Part shown: piece after piece, positions 17,196 to 26,145 of the stretch
Layout: every line of letters begins with the position of its first letter
Numbering within the stretch: position 1 is the stretch's first letter
NCBI GenBank assembly: GCA_034429975.1
Contig: DAOUFM010000076.1
Location: 124,001 to 188,000 of the forward strand
Reading direction: 5' to 3'
Length of the DNA stretch: 64,000 bases
DNA from: UBA6170 sp034429975
GTDB taxonomy: Bacteria > Chloroflexota > Anaerolineae > Anaerolineales > Anaerolineaceae
Program-made: the position numbers and the translations under genes
Notes under the pieces: model-generated
Told to the model about the DNA's origin: nothing
The model's input: only the letters and a program-made list of their open reading frames with translations
The model's database searches: none

Positions 17196-18785
17196 TTATA
17201 CCACTGACAATTTTTGTGGCAGGTTGTCGGTTGTACGTGGTAAGGAAAAGCAAATGCGAGCGCCCTGCCCTGATTCAGGATTTACCCAGATTTGTCCCCC
17301 ATGAGCTTCTATAATAGAACGGGTGAGGAACAATCCCAACCCTGCTCCTCTGGAATTGCGAGCCATATCCGGAGCACGATAAAAACGGTCGAAAATATGC
17401 GGGATGTCTTCTGCCGCGATCCCAGGACCCTGATCGCTCACGCAGATGACCACAACATCAAACCTTACCTGACCTGAAATGCGGATTTCTCCTTTCGGAG
17501 AATATTTGATTGCATTCGAGATTAAATTAGAGATCACATGCTCGAGGCGTGATTGGTCGGCGAGAATGATGGGGAAATCTGCTGGTAAATCAACGACGAT
17601 TTTGTGAACGGATGACTGGGTTTGGAATCTTTCTGCCAATACTCTGATGAGATCTGGTAAGGAAACATCTGAGCGTTTGATTGACAACCCTCCGGCTTGC
17701 AAACGGGATGCATCCAGCATGTTTTCGATAAGCGCACTTAAATGATCAGCTTCATCTTCTATGACTGACAAACTTTCTTGAATGATAGAATGATCCCAAC
17801 TGGCATCTTCCCGCCGAAGCGTGCCAACATAGCCTTTGATCAGGGCTACAGGGGTTTTTAGTTCATGGCTGATGATTGAAATAAAAGTGCTTTTTAGTTC
17901 CTCCGCCTGACGGAAACGGGAGATATCCCGGATAGTGGCAATGATATTAAGCAATATATTTTCGGGTGAAACCAACGGCGCGTAAGTAATTCCAACGGGT
18001 AATTTAACTTTAGCGTTTCCAATTCTTAAATCACCCTCGACATATAAATGAGCATGAGCGGTTAATGGCCAACCTCCCGCAACAGCGTCTTCTAAAGTAA
18101 TTCCAACCGGCGGTTGTGTCCATTGGATTAGTTGATTATGCTCCTTATCTCGAATCTCCTCAGGAGAAATTTGTAACATGCGCTGAAATGCTGGGTTGTA
18201 CCGTTCAATTTTAAGCGTTGGAGATAAGATCATAATACCATCAGCCACAGTATCTAACAAAGCAGACATCCTTTGGCGTTCCTGATTTACTTGTGTATAA
18301 AGCTGAGCATTCTGTACTGCTATCGCAGCCTGATTTGCAAAACTGGTTAGAACAATTCGGTCATTGGATGAAAATGATCCGGAGTATCCTCTAAAGATAT
18401 AGATTACCCCGATCGCTAGTCCACGAGCGACCAGCGGAATTCCGACTCCATTCAGCAAGCCGAAACTCCCTGAACGGGCCAATTCATTGATAATTTGATT
18501 AATTTTAGTTAATTCGAGTTGATCTGGCTTTTCACCGATTTCCGTAATCTGTGCCAGGTATGGTTCCAGATATTTTACTAATTGTACGGGCAGACCATGC
18601 CAAACCCGAATATGCCATCCATGGATATCAGTTTTTAAGGCAATAAAGCCAGCCTGACCCGCTAACATATCAACTGAAATATTCAGTACTTTTTCAAGCA
18701 GCTTGTCAAGGTTTAATTCTTCAGCCAGTACTCTGGCAATCTCAAGCAAGTAGTCTCTTTGACGGACTCGATAATCTGGGAGCAT
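17196..18785 (-). CDS. soluble GAF-PAS sensor histidine kinase
   Basis: 529 aa, no membrane helix. A GAF domain (about 15-165) is followed by a PAS domain (about 172-290, LDTVADGIMILSP...IERYNPAFQRML), then HisKA with the phosphoacceptor His307 in IISHELKTPVALIKGY, and the HATPase domain: N box HVISNLISNAIKYSPKG, G1 DQGPGIA, F box FDRFYRAP, G2 GAGLGLFLTRSIIEAHGG. All catalytic boxes look intact. No response regulator is adjacent, so it is an orphan kinase; the CpXC gene is its only close partner. The start has a weak Shine-Dalgarno. Confidence 0.92.
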   Translation of the reverse strand: MLPDYRVRQRDYLLEIARVLAEELNLDKLLEKVLNISVDMLAGQAGFIALKTDIHGWHIRVWHGLPVQLVKYLEPYLAQITEIGEKPDQLELTKINQIINELARSGSFGLLNGVGIPLVARGLAIGVIYIFRGYSGSFSSNDRIVLTSFANQAAIAVQNAQLYTQVNQERQRMSALLDTVADGIMILSPTLKIERYNPAFQRMLQISPEEIRDKEHNQLIQWTQPPVGITLEDAVAGGWPLTAHAHLYVEGDLRIGNAKVKLPVGITYAPLVSPENILLNIIATIRDISRFRQAEELKSTFISIISHELKTPVALIKGYVGTLRREDASWDHSIIQESLSVIEDEADHLSALIENMLDASRLQAGGLSIKRSDVSLPDLIRVLAERFQTQSSVHKIVVDLPADFPIILADQSRLEHVISNLISNAIKYSPKGEIRISGQVRFDVVVICVSDQGPGIAAEDIPHIFDRFYRAPDMARNSRGAGLGLFLTRSIIEAHGGQIWVNPESGQGARICFSLPRTTDNLPQKLSVV

Positions 18786-18863
18786 AAAGTTATTTTACTA
18801 GCTTTCTCTCAGAGTGCTATCAAAACATTATTTAAAGATGAAGTTTGCAATAAAAGAAAAAAA

Positions 18864-19820
18864 TTAGATCTGTTCAATCAAATTGGGTGAGAATTGAGTG
18901 ACCAATAATGCCAGGGCACCCTTTAACCCGACCTCGTCTCCCAACCTGGAGTTTGTGATCGATAAATTATCCAGGTAGGCAGGGGAGATAATCGAATTTT
19001 GGAGTGAATTACGCATTGATTCGAAGATTAAATCACCAGCTGATGATGCTACCCCTCCTCCAAAAATAATGATTGAAGGGTTTAAGATATGAACAAAATT
19101 TGCTAAAGCAATTCCCAAAAAAAAGCCGGCGCGCTGATAAACTTCAATAGCTAAACTGTCTCCCTGTCTGGCAGCTTGACTGATATCTTTGCCCGAAATT
19201 TTTTCTAAAGCTGAAAGAGATGAGGATTTCCCCTGAGAAATTTGTTCTTGGACATATTTCAAAATTCCAGTACCGGAGGATATGGCTTCAATATGGCCAT
19301 GTTTTCCGCAACCACAAAGCGGACCGTCTGGTAAAACGGTGGTGTGACCGAATTCTCCTCCTAATCCTTTAGCTCCGAGTAACAGTTGGTTGTTAACAAT
19401 GGCGCCGCCACCTATCCCGGTTGAGACGGTCAAATACAGAAGGTTTGAGTGCCCAATCCCGGCTCCAAATTTCCATTCTGCCAGAGCAGCTAGATTTGCA
19501 TCATTCCCCATAAAAATGGGTACAGAGAACTCATTATTGAGAAGGTCTTTTAGGGGATAATTATTCCACCCACGAATGTTAGGTGCTTCAATCACGATGC
19601 CTGCATCTGAATCCAAATAACCAGCAACAGCCAAAGCTATTGCTTTTATTGAGGAATCAGCATTCACTTCCTTTATTAAACTGATCAATCGTTCAATTGG
19701 CAATTGGTTCTTAGATTTTGTGGGTATTTTTTTTTGATTGACCAGTTCTAATGAATCGACTGCATACGCTGCCACGCGAATTTGTGTACCGCCAACATCG
19801 GAAACAATAAAAACATCCAT
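18864..19820 (-). CDS. ROK-family sugar kinase, probably glucokinase
   Basis: 318 aa, phosphorylates a hexose or amino sugar with ATP. N-terminal phosphate motif DVGGTQIRVA; substrate motif GNDANLAALAEWKFG with the catalytic Asp; GIGGGAIVNNQLLLG; zinc motif LCGCGKHGHIEA, in which the usual third Cys is His; adenosine motif IIFGGGVASSAG. There is no DNA-binding domain, so it is a kinase and not a ROK repressor. Glucokinase is likely from the neighbouring yvcK, gap and pgk, but a GlcNAc or other sugar kinase is possible. A TATAAT box ends 8 nt before the ATG. Confidence 0.88.
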   Translation of the reverse strand: MDVFIVSDVGGTQIRVAAYAVDSLELVNQKKIPTKSKNQLPIERLISLIKEVNADSSIKAIALAVAGYLDSDAGIVIEAPNIRGWNNYPLKDLLNNEFSVPIFMGNDANLAALAEWKFGAGIGHSNLLYLTVSTGIGGGAIVNNQLLLGAKGLGGEFGHTTVLPDGPLCGCGKHGHIEAISSGTGILKYVQEQISQGKSSSLSALEKISGKDISQAARQGDSLAIEVYQRAGFFLGIALANFVHILNPSIIIFGGGVASSAGDLIFESMRNSLQNSIISPAYLDNLSITNSRLGDEVGLKGALALLVTQFSPNLIEQI

Positions 19821-19828
19821 AAAAATTA

Positions 19829-19837
19829 ATTATAGCA
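19829..19837 (-). promoter_or_regulatory. extended -10 of the ROK kinase gene, near-leaderless
   Basis: Minus strand TGCTATAAT (TATAAT = plus-strand ATTATA at 19829-19834). The expected start is about 2 nt before the ATG at 19820, with no room for a Shine-Dalgarno. Confidence 0.5.
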
Positions 19838-19959
19838 TAGGCCGATTTTTTCACTTCAGGCTCTCTTTGTGATTATCTTTAAATACCCAAACGATTGCAA
19901 AATATTTTCTGAGGAAGGGTTTATTGACTCAATGAAAATTCCGAATTATCATCAATTCA

Positions 19960-21309
19960 ATGCAAGCCAGACATCAATCAATCCTGAAACGAATTTCATA
20001 CCAAATCCTTCGTTTTTTTCGGTGGTTTGTCCCTGGAATTGGAATCAAACGTTGGGGGCTACTTGTTATTCTTGGAACGATGTTAATTGGATTAGGTTTT
20101 GCTGTAATTGTTTTAGATTTGTATCGTAATACTCCCGATACCTGGTATTTGCCGGTGGTTGCTTTTTTGTCTTTGCGTTTTCTGTCTCGACCGATCAGGG
20201 CTGTGATTTTTGGTTTAGGCGGAATTATATTAATTGTTTTAGGTATTTGGGGTATCAATCGAACATTATTAAAGCCATTTTTACGCCCGGGAAAGCATCT
20301 GGTTGACACCATCAGTACTTATCAAAAGCTAGATAAAGGTAAGAAAATTGTTGTAATTGGTGGTGGGCATGGATTGTCATCCTTATTGCGTGGAATTAAA
20401 AAATACACTTCCAATATTACCGCTATTGTGACTGTGGCAGATGATGGCGGTTCTTCCGGTGAGTTAAGGAAAAGAATCGGAATACTCCCACCCGGAGATA
20501 TTCGTAATTGTCTGTCAGCACTTTCTAATGATGAAGAGTTGATTACCCAATTATTTCAATACAGGTTTGGTGAAGAAGCAGGTTTGAATGGCCATTCGCT
20601 GGGAAATCTCTTAATTACTGCGTTGGCAGATATCACTGGCAGTTTTGAAGAAGCCGTTGCCGAGTCTGGTCGGGTGTTGGCTGTTCAGGGAAAAGTTTTC
20701 CCATCAACGTTGCATGATGTCCGCCTGGTTGCTCAAGTGTACTTGCCGGATGAAAACAAAGAAGTTAAAGTTCGTGGGGAAAGCGAAATTCCGAAAAAGG
20801 GTCGTAAGGTGAAAAGAGTCTGGCTGGAGCCGAACAATCCGCTGGCTTATCCCCCGACCATCCAGGCAATCTTAAATGCCGATATCATCATTATTGGACC
20901 GGGTTCCTTATTTACCAGTATTATTCCGAACTTATTAGTCCCTGACATTTCAGAAGCCATACGAGTTAGTCGGGCTTTAAAATTTTATGTTTGTAATGTA
21001 GCCACGCAACCAGGAGAAACCGAAGGTTATACATGCGGCGATCATATTAAGTCCGTAGAAGAGATTCTTGGGAAAGGACTGTTTGATGCAATTGTCTGTA
21101 ATGATCGTTTTAGCGGTCGTTTGCCAGATGATATTGAATATGTCATCAATGAAGAAGAATTGGAAAAAAGGTTTCCAATTTATAGTGCAAATCTCAATGA
21201 TGATGAAGCCCCCTGGCGGCATGATTCACAAAAATTGGCTTCAGCAATTATGGATTTATATTATGAAAGAACCGGACCAATTGGCCGTGATTTGAATTCT
21301 GATCTGTGA
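19960..21309 (+). CDS. yvcK: YvcK/CofD-like protein (gluconeogenesis factor) with N-terminal membrane anchor
   Basis: 449 aa, longer than the ~320-aa soluble form. Residues 1-115 are basic then strongly hydrophobic, with two or three membrane helices (about 32-52, 62-75, 82-100). The CofD-like domain starts at KKIVVIGGGHGLSSLLRGI and contains VTVADDGGSSGELRKR, PPGDIRNCLSAL, GLNGHSLGNLLITAL, IGPGSLFTSIIPNLLVP and the NVATQPGETEGY motif. In Bacillus YvcK binds UDP-sugars and supports growth on gluconeogenic carbon and cell-wall synthesis. It precedes gap and pgk, fitting that role. The start has no clear Shine-Dalgarno. Confidence 0.9.
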   Translation: MQARHQSILKRISYQILRFFRWFVPGIGIKRWGLLVILGTMLIGLGFAVIVLDLYRNTPDTWYLPVVAFLSLRFLSRPIRAVIFGLGGIILIVLGIWGINRTLLKPFLRPGKHLVDTISTYQKLDKGKKIVVIGGGHGLSSLLRGIKKYTSNITAIVTVADDGGSSGELRKRIGILPPGDIRNCLSALSNDEELITQLFQYRFGEEAGLNGHSLGNLLITALADITGSFEEAVAESGRVLAVQGKVFPSTLHDVRLVAQVYLPDENKEVKVRGESEIPKKGRKVKRVWLEPNNPLAYPPTIQAILNADIIIIGPGSLFTSIIPNLLVPDISEAIRVSRALKFYVCNVATQPGETEGYTCGDHIKSVEEILGKGLFDAIVCNDRFSGRLPDDIEYVINEEELEKRFPIYSANLNDDEAPWRHDSQKLASAIMDLYYERTGPIGRDLNSDL

Positions 21310-21314
21310 TCATT

Positions 21315-21345
21315 ATTCGGATTAAGTGGTAAAATTTGTCCGAAT
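21315..21345 (+). promoter_or_regulatory. gap promoter with inverted repeat around the -10
   Basis: TGGTAAAAT (TAAAAT at 21330-21335) is an extended -10, enclosed by the inverted repeat ATTCGGA (21315-21321) and TCCGAAT (21339-21345). The symmetry around the -10 suggests an operator; alternatively the right arm is just in the leader. AGGAGG follows close to the gap ATG. Confidence 0.5.
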
Positions 21346-21364
21346 AGTTAAATAGGAGGTCTTT

Positions 21365-22402
21365 ATGACAGTAAAAGTAGGAATTAATGGATTTGGACGA
21401 ATCGGTCGCCAGGTATTGAAAGCGATCCTTGAAACATATTTAGATACCCTCGAAGTGGTCGCTATCAATGATTTATTTGATGCAGAGACGAATGCGCATT
21501 TATTTAAATATGACTCAAACTATGGAATTTTCCCGGGTCAGGTTACCGTAGACGGAAAAGACATCGTTATTAATGGTAAAGCCATTAAAGTGTTTGCGGA
21601 AAAAGATCCCAGCAATCTTCCTTGGAAAGAACTCGGGGTTGAAATCGTAATTGAAGCCACCGGAGTTTTTAGAGACAAAATTGGCAATCCTGAAAAAGGA
21701 AAACCAGGTGTCGATGTTCATATCACCAAAGGCGGTGCGAAAAAAGTAATCATAACCGCACCGGCAAAAAATGAGGATTTAACGATCGTACTGGGTGTCA
21801 ACGATGACAAATATGATCCAGCAGTTCATCATGTGATTTCAAATGCTTCCTGTACGACAAATTGCCTGGCTCCAGCTGCCAAAATCGTTCATGATAATTG
21901 GGTAATCAAACGCGGCATGATGACCACTGTGCATGCCTATACCAATGATCAGAGAATTCTCGATGTGGCTCACAGCGACCCACGCCGGGCACGTGCTGCT
22001 GCATTAAATATCATCCCAACCACAACTGGAGCTGCCAAAGCAGTTGCTCTGGTTATCCCAGACTTAAAGGGGAAATTTGATGGGTATGCTTTACGAGTGC
22101 CAACCCCAACCGTGTCAATTGTCGACTTTGTAGCTGAAGTCGAAAAACCAACTAGCGTTGAAGAATTAAATGCAGCTTTCAAAGCGGCTGCCGAAGGCCC
22201 ATTAAAAGGCATTCTCGGATATTGCACCGAACCGTTAGTATCCACCGATTTCAAAGGTGATTCCCGCTCATCGATTATTGATGCTGAAAACACAATGGTT
22301 ATGGGTGGCACGTTGGTTAAAGTGGTGACCTGGTATGATAATGAATGGGGTTATTCCTGCCGAACAGCAGATTTGGCAGCGATGATGGCTAAGTCACTTT
22401 AA
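21365..22402 (+). CDS. gap: glyceraldehyde-3-phosphate dehydrogenase, type I
   Basis: Oxidises glyceraldehyde 3-phosphate to 1,3-bisphosphoglycerate with NAD(P). 345 aa. NAD motif VGINGFGRIGRQVLKAI at the N-terminus; catalytic Cys in the SNASCTTNCLAP motif (about residue 163); WYDNEWGYSCR near the C-terminus. Residues after the second strand read AINDLFDAET, typical of the bacterial enzyme. AGGAGG stands 5 nt before the ATG. Followed by a terminator and then pgk. Confidence 0.97.
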   Translation: MTVKVGINGFGRIGRQVLKAILETYLDTLEVVAINDLFDAETNAHLFKYDSNYGIFPGQVTVDGKDIVINGKAIKVFAEKDPSNLPWKELGVEIVIEATGVFRDKIGNPEKGKPGVDVHITKGGAKKVIITAPAKNEDLTIVLGVNDDKYDPAVHHVISNASCTTNCLAPAAKIVHDNWVIKRGMMTTVHAYTNDQRILDVAHSDPRRARAAALNIIPTTTGAAKAVALVIPDLKGKFDGYALRVPTPTVSIVDFVAEVEKPTSVEELNAAFKAAAEGPLKGILGYCTEPLVSTDFKGDSRSSIIDAENTMVMGGTLVKVVTWYDNEWGYSCRTADLAAMMAKSL

Positions 22403-22425
22403 ACACTAAATAATAGAAAAAAGAT

Positions 22426-22474
22426 AATGCGTATTTCTGCTACATTTTTTGCTTGGTGGAATACGCATTTTTTT
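22426..22474 (+). terminator. intrinsic terminator between gap and pgk
   Basis: AATGCGTATT (22426-22435) and AATACGCATT (22460-22469) form a 10-bp stem with a 24-nt loop, followed by TTTTT. It starts 24 nt after the gap stop; pgk begins 40 nt after it and must depend on read-through or an own promoter. Confidence 0.75.
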
Positions 22475-22514
22475 ATAAACAATAAGATTTTTATTTAAAA
22501 AAAGTAGGACTAAG

Positions 22515-23690
22515 ATGTTTAATAAAAAAAGTATTACCGATATCGATGTGAAAGGAAAAAAAGTACTCGTCCGGGTAGATTTTAATGTTCCCATAAAGGA
22601 TGGCAAAATTAAAGATGATACACGGATGACGGCTGCATTACCGACTATTAATTTCTTACTGGATCATGGTGCTGCAGTTATTTTATTTTCTCATTTAGGC
22701 CGCCCAAAAGATGAACCAGACCCACAGTTTTCTATGGAACCAGTTGCCCGTCATTTAGCTACCTTGATTCCTAACCGGGTGAAGTTTGCATCAGATTGTG
22801 TTGGTCCAATCGCTGAAAATGCGTCCGCTGGATTAAAACCTGGCGAAGTTCTCGTGCTTGAAAATACCCGTTTCCATAAAGAAGAGACGCAAAATGATCC
22901 TGGTATGGCGCAAGAGTTTGCCAAATTGGCCGACATCTATGTGAATGATGCCTTTGGATCCGCTCATCGTGCGCATGCATCCACTGAAGGAGTGGCTCAT
23001 TACCTTCCGGCTGTTGCGGGCTTCTTGATGGAAAAAGAAATTCGCTATCTTGGGGAAGCAATTGCTAACCCAGCCCGACCATTTGTAGCTATTCTTGGTG
23101 GAGCAAAAATTAGCGACAAAATTGGTGTCATTGACAATTTGTTGCAGAAAGCTGATGCAATTTTAATCGGTGGTGGTATGGCAAATACTTTTCTCAAGGC
23201 AGAAGGAATCCAAATGGCCGATTCGCTGGTTGAGGGCGAAGCAGTAGAAACAGCTAAAAGCCTTTTAGCTAAAGGCGGTGACAAAATTCATTTGCCAATC
23301 GACATGGTCATTGCGAATGCTGCCGATAATGCCGCGGAAAGGAAGACAATCACTATCGAAAATGTGCCTGCTGGCTGGCGAGTCTTGGATATCGGTCCGG
23401 AAACAGTAGCAGAGTTTTCTAAAGTTATTGCAACTGCTGGAACGGTTGTCTGGAATGGTCCCATGGGTTTATTTGAAATGTCGAATTTTTCGAAAGGAAC
23501 TTTTGGCATAGCCCAGGCAATTGCTAATTCTAAATCAATTTCGGTGATTGGCGGCGGTGATTCAGTCTCAGCGATCAACCAATCCGGTCTTGCAGATCGC
23601 GTCACTCATATCTCGACGGGTGGTGGGGCATCGTTGGAGATGCTGGAAGGAAAAGTATTGCCAGGGTTAGCAGCTTTACAGGATAAATAA
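22515..23690 (+). CDS. pgk: phosphoglycerate kinase
   Basis: Makes ATP from 1,3-bisphosphoglycerate, the step after GAPDH. 391 aa, normal length. VLVRVDFNVPIKDGKI, LFSHLGRPKDE and LVLENTRFHKEE in the N-domain bind the triose substrate; AILGGAKISDKIGVIDNLL and the C-terminal VIGGGDSVSAINQSG...HISTGGGASLE bind nucleotide and close the hinge. AGGA precedes the ATG. Downstream of gap, same strand. Confidence 0.97.
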   Translation: MFNKKSITDIDVKGKKVLVRVDFNVPIKDGKIKDDTRMTAALPTINFLLDHGAAVILFSHLGRPKDEPDPQFSMEPVARHLATLIPNRVKFASDCVGPIAENASAGLKPGEVLVLENTRFHKEETQNDPGMAQEFAKLADIYVNDAFGSAHRAHASTEGVAHYLPAVAGFLMEKEIRYLGEAIANPARPFVAILGGAKISDKIGVIDNLLQKADAILIGGGMANTFLKAEGIQMADSLVEGEAVETAKSLLAKGGDKIHLPIDMVIANAADNAAERKTITIENVPAGWRVLDIGPETVAEFSKVIATAGTVVWNGPMGLFEMSNFSKGTFGIAQAIANSKSISVIGGGDSVSAINQSGLADRVTHISTGGGASLEMLEGKVLPGLAALQDK

Positions 23691-23762
23691 GCAGAGATCA
23701 CTGATTAAATGTAAATATATCCAGGAAAAGCTGAAAAAAAATTTACTCCGTAAGTAAATTAA

Positions 23763-23792
23763 TTCCCACAATTAAAATAATTCTGGTATAAT
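23763..23792 (+). promoter_or_regulatory. rpsT promoter
   Basis: TGGTATAAT with TATAAT at 23787-23792, an extended -10; a weak TTCCCA lies 18 nt upstream at 23763-23768. The leader to the TTG start is about 86 nt. An AT-rich 8-bp inverted repeat (AATTTACT / AGTAAATT, 23740-23760) sits just before the -35. Confidence 0.6.
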
Positions 23793-23884
23793 TTGCGGGC
23801 TGCCCTTCGTAAGTAATTTTTTGGACAAACAGTTCCCTTCTCAGGAAGAGAAATCTTCTAAAAAAGTGAATTGGAGGAAATAAG

Positions 23885-24157
23885 TTGGCTAATATTAAAT
23901 CTGCGATCAAACGCAACAAGCAAAATGAAAAACGACGTGTTCGTAATCGTGTCTTCCGTGGACGTGCCCGTACTTTTGTTTCAAAAGCACGAAATGTAAT
24001 TGACAACAAGGAATCAGAAGAAGTTGTCAAAGCAAATATTTCTGAGGCATTAAAAGCTTTAGATGTTGCTGCACAAAAAGGGGTTATCCACAAGAATAAC
24101 GCTGCCCGTCGAAAAAGTCGTCTCATGAAACGGCTTGCAAATTCACAAGCTGAATAA
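23885..24157 (+). CDS. rpsT: 30S ribosomal protein S20
   Basis: Primary 16S rRNA-binding protein of the small subunit, 90 aa. The sequence MANIKSAIKRNKQNEKRR and the C-terminal HKNNAARRKSRLMKRLA are diagnostic. The start codon is TTG, supported by a strong GGAGG eight bases upstream and by the conserved N-terminus; no ATG or GTG fits. E. coli S20 also starts with UUG and is autoregulated, so the rare start may matter for control. It has its own promoter and terminator. Confidence 0.96.
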   Translation: MANIKSAIKRNKQNEKRRVRNRVFRGRARTFVSKARNVIDNKESEEVVKANISEALKALDVAAQKGVIHKNNAARRKSRLMKRLANSQAE

Positions 24158-24177
24158 GAATAGTTCTATTTTCAATC

Positions 24178-24217
24178 TAAACCGTAAGTGGGAGTCCAAT
24201 CTCCCATTTTTGGTTTT
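24178..24217 (+). terminator. rpsT terminator
   Basis: TGGGAG (24189-24194) and CTCCCA (24201-24206) with a 6-nt loop, followed by TTTTTGGTTTT; an outer AAACC/GGTTT pairing can extend the stem. Lies about 30 nt after the rpsT stop. Confidence 0.7.
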
Positions 24218-24298
24218 AATGACTTTGCTTAACTTCCTCAATCGATTGTCATTAATGAGGCTGTCTTGTTTCAGGATTATTTATTGATCGCTTAATGT

Positions 24299-24304
24299 TA
24301 TAAT
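24299..24304 (+). promoter_or_regulatory. argS -10 box
   Basis: TATAAT, expected start near 24311, giving a leader of about 23 nt. The -35 is not clear. Confidence 0.4.
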
Positions 24305-24333
24305 CTTTGAGGATTTTTAAGATCCAGGTAAAC

Positions 24334-26100
24334 ATGTTTGATCAAGAACAAAAAATTATCGAAAAACTCATAAGCAAATTTATTGAACAAAATAATTTGC
24401 CTGAAACCAGGTTAAATTGGGCGTGGATCCCTTTCAGCGGTCATTGGGGTATTTCGACTTCCCTATTTTCTCTCGCCGCTGCTGAGGCACGTCAAAACCA
24501 AAACAAAATTAATGTTTCTAAAAGGGCTAATGAGTTGGCGCTCCAATTGGTTTCATTTCTTGGAAATCCGGAAGGGTTTGAAAAAATTGAAGCAGTTAAC
24601 GGTTATCTAAATCTCTATTTTTCTCAGACAGAATATACCAAAAAAGTACTTGAGAGTATATTGATCGAAAAAGAGAACTTTGGACGCTTACCAAGAAAAA
24701 ACCAAAAAATTATGGTTGAATTTTCTCAACCGAATACTCACAAAGCCTTTCATGTGGGGCATTTGCGTTCAGCAATCTTAGGAGATACCCTTTCCCGAAT
24801 TTTAGATTTTGCCGGGTTTGATGTCATCCGTGCAAATTATCCTGGTGATATGGGCTTACATGTCATCAAATGGCTGTGGTGCTATCGAAAATATCATCTG
24901 GGAGAAAAGCCGGATCAGAATATTACACAATGGATGGGGAAAATTTACGCCGAAGCAAACAGTAAATTGGAAGCCAACCCTGAATTTGAATTGGAAATTC
25001 GTGAGTTATATAAGCGTTGGGACGAACGAGATTCAGAAGTTGTGAAATTATGGGAAGAAACCCGCCAGTGGTCGTTAATGGGCTTTTATGATATTTATGA
25101 AACACTCAATATTCATTTTGACGTGTATTATTTCAATAGTCAGATGGAAAAGCCTGGTAAACAAATTGTTCAAGAATTAATTGAGAAAAATATTGCTACC
25201 GATGAGCGGCCAGAGGGGGCTGTGGTTGTCAAAATTGATGAAGTATTAGGACTTAACAAAGAAAAATATCGTGTATTGGTGGTCCTTCGCTCAGATGGAA
25301 CTGCATTGTACGCAACTGAAGATTTGGCTCTGGTCAAACAAAAATTCACAGATTATCCAGATCTTGAGAAATCACTTTATGTAGTGGATGTACGCCAATC
25401 ACTTCACTTTACCCAGATATTTAAGACGATGGAAATTGCCGGTTTCCCTCAGGCAAAGAATTGTGAACATATTCCTTACGAGTTGGTTAGTTTACCCGGG
25501 AATGTGGTCATGGCTTCACGGGAAGGTACAGTGGTTTTATTGGAGGATTTAATCAATGAAGCTACTGCCCGTGCTTACGAGGTTGTCCAGGAAAAAAATC
25601 CAGAGTTGGCAGATCATCAAAAATTGGATATCGCCAAAGCAGTTGGCATTGGTGCAATTAAGTATCCGATGCAATCCAGAGAAAACACGAAGGTAGTTAC
25701 CTTTGATTGGGAATCAGCATTGGATTTCAATGGCCAGGCGGCTCCTTATATCCAATATGCTTTTGTTCGTTGCGGGAGCATTTTAAGAAAAACTGGAGAC
25801 AACAAAATCAAACTCCCCCAAATTACACATGACCTGACCCCGTCTGAGTTACAATTAATAGACTTATTATCAAGATTTTCCAGAGAAGTAGAAAGAGCCG
25901 GAAGCGAGTATCGTAGTATTCAAATCGCTAATTATGCCTATGAATTAGCCAAAACTTTTAATAATTTTTACACTCATTGTCCAGTTCTTTCAGCAGACGA
26001 ACCTGTAAAGACCACCCGATTGAATATAGTTATGGCAACCCGTCAGGTGTTGAAAAATAGCCTGACTTTGCTGGGCATCACAGCTCCAGAAGCGATGTGA
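24334..26100 (+). CDS. argS: arginyl-tRNA synthetase
   Basis: Charges tRNA-Arg with arginine; class I. 588 aa from the ATG at 24334 (MFDQEQKIIEKL), preferred to an in-frame TTG nine codons upstream because that one overlaps the predicted transcript start. HIGH-type motif FSQPNTHKAFHVGHLRSAI, the KMSKS counterpart in VVMASREGTVVLLEDLI, and the anticodon-binding DALR region ending KTFNNFYTHCPVL. The N-terminal Add1-like domain occupies roughly residues 1-110. Its downstream neighbour starts 45 nt after the stop. Confidence 0.95.
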   Translation: MFDQEQKIIEKLISKFIEQNNLPETRLNWAWIPFSGHWGISTSLFSLAAAEARQNQNKINVSKRANELALQLVSFLGNPEGFEKIEAVNGYLNLYFSQTEYTKKVLESILIEKENFGRLPRKNQKIMVEFSQPNTHKAFHVGHLRSAILGDTLSRILDFAGFDVIRANYPGDMGLHVIKWLWCYRKYHLGEKPDQNITQWMGKIYAEANSKLEANPEFELEIRELYKRWDERDSEVVKLWEETRQWSLMGFYDIYETLNIHFDVYYFNSQMEKPGKQIVQELIEKNIATDERPEGAVVVKIDEVLGLNKEKYRVLVVLRSDGTALYATEDLALVKQKFTDYPDLEKSLYVVDVRQSLHFTQIFKTMEIAGFPQAKNCEHIPYELVSLPGNVVMASREGTVVLLEDLINEATARAYEVVQEKNPELADHQKLDIAKAVGIGAIKYPMQSRENTKVVTFDWESALDFNGQAAPYIQYAFVRCGSILRKTGDNKIKLPQITHDLTPSELQLIDLLSRFSREVERAGSEYRSIQIANYAYELAKTFNNFYTHCPVLSADEPVKTTRLNIVMATRQVLKNSLTLLGITAPEAM

Positions 26101-26145
26101 AACGATGGTTAAAAAATCTAAAAACAAAAGGAGAAATATAAACAA

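Noticed and set aside
19869..20129. 86-codon plus-strand frame before yvcK
   Set aside because: Overlaps yvcK in another frame and has no ribosome binding site or family features.
23740..23760. 8-bp AT-only inverted repeat after pgk as a terminator
   Set aside because: No T-run on the plus strand and too AT-rich to be convincing; noted only as neighbour of the rpsT promoter.
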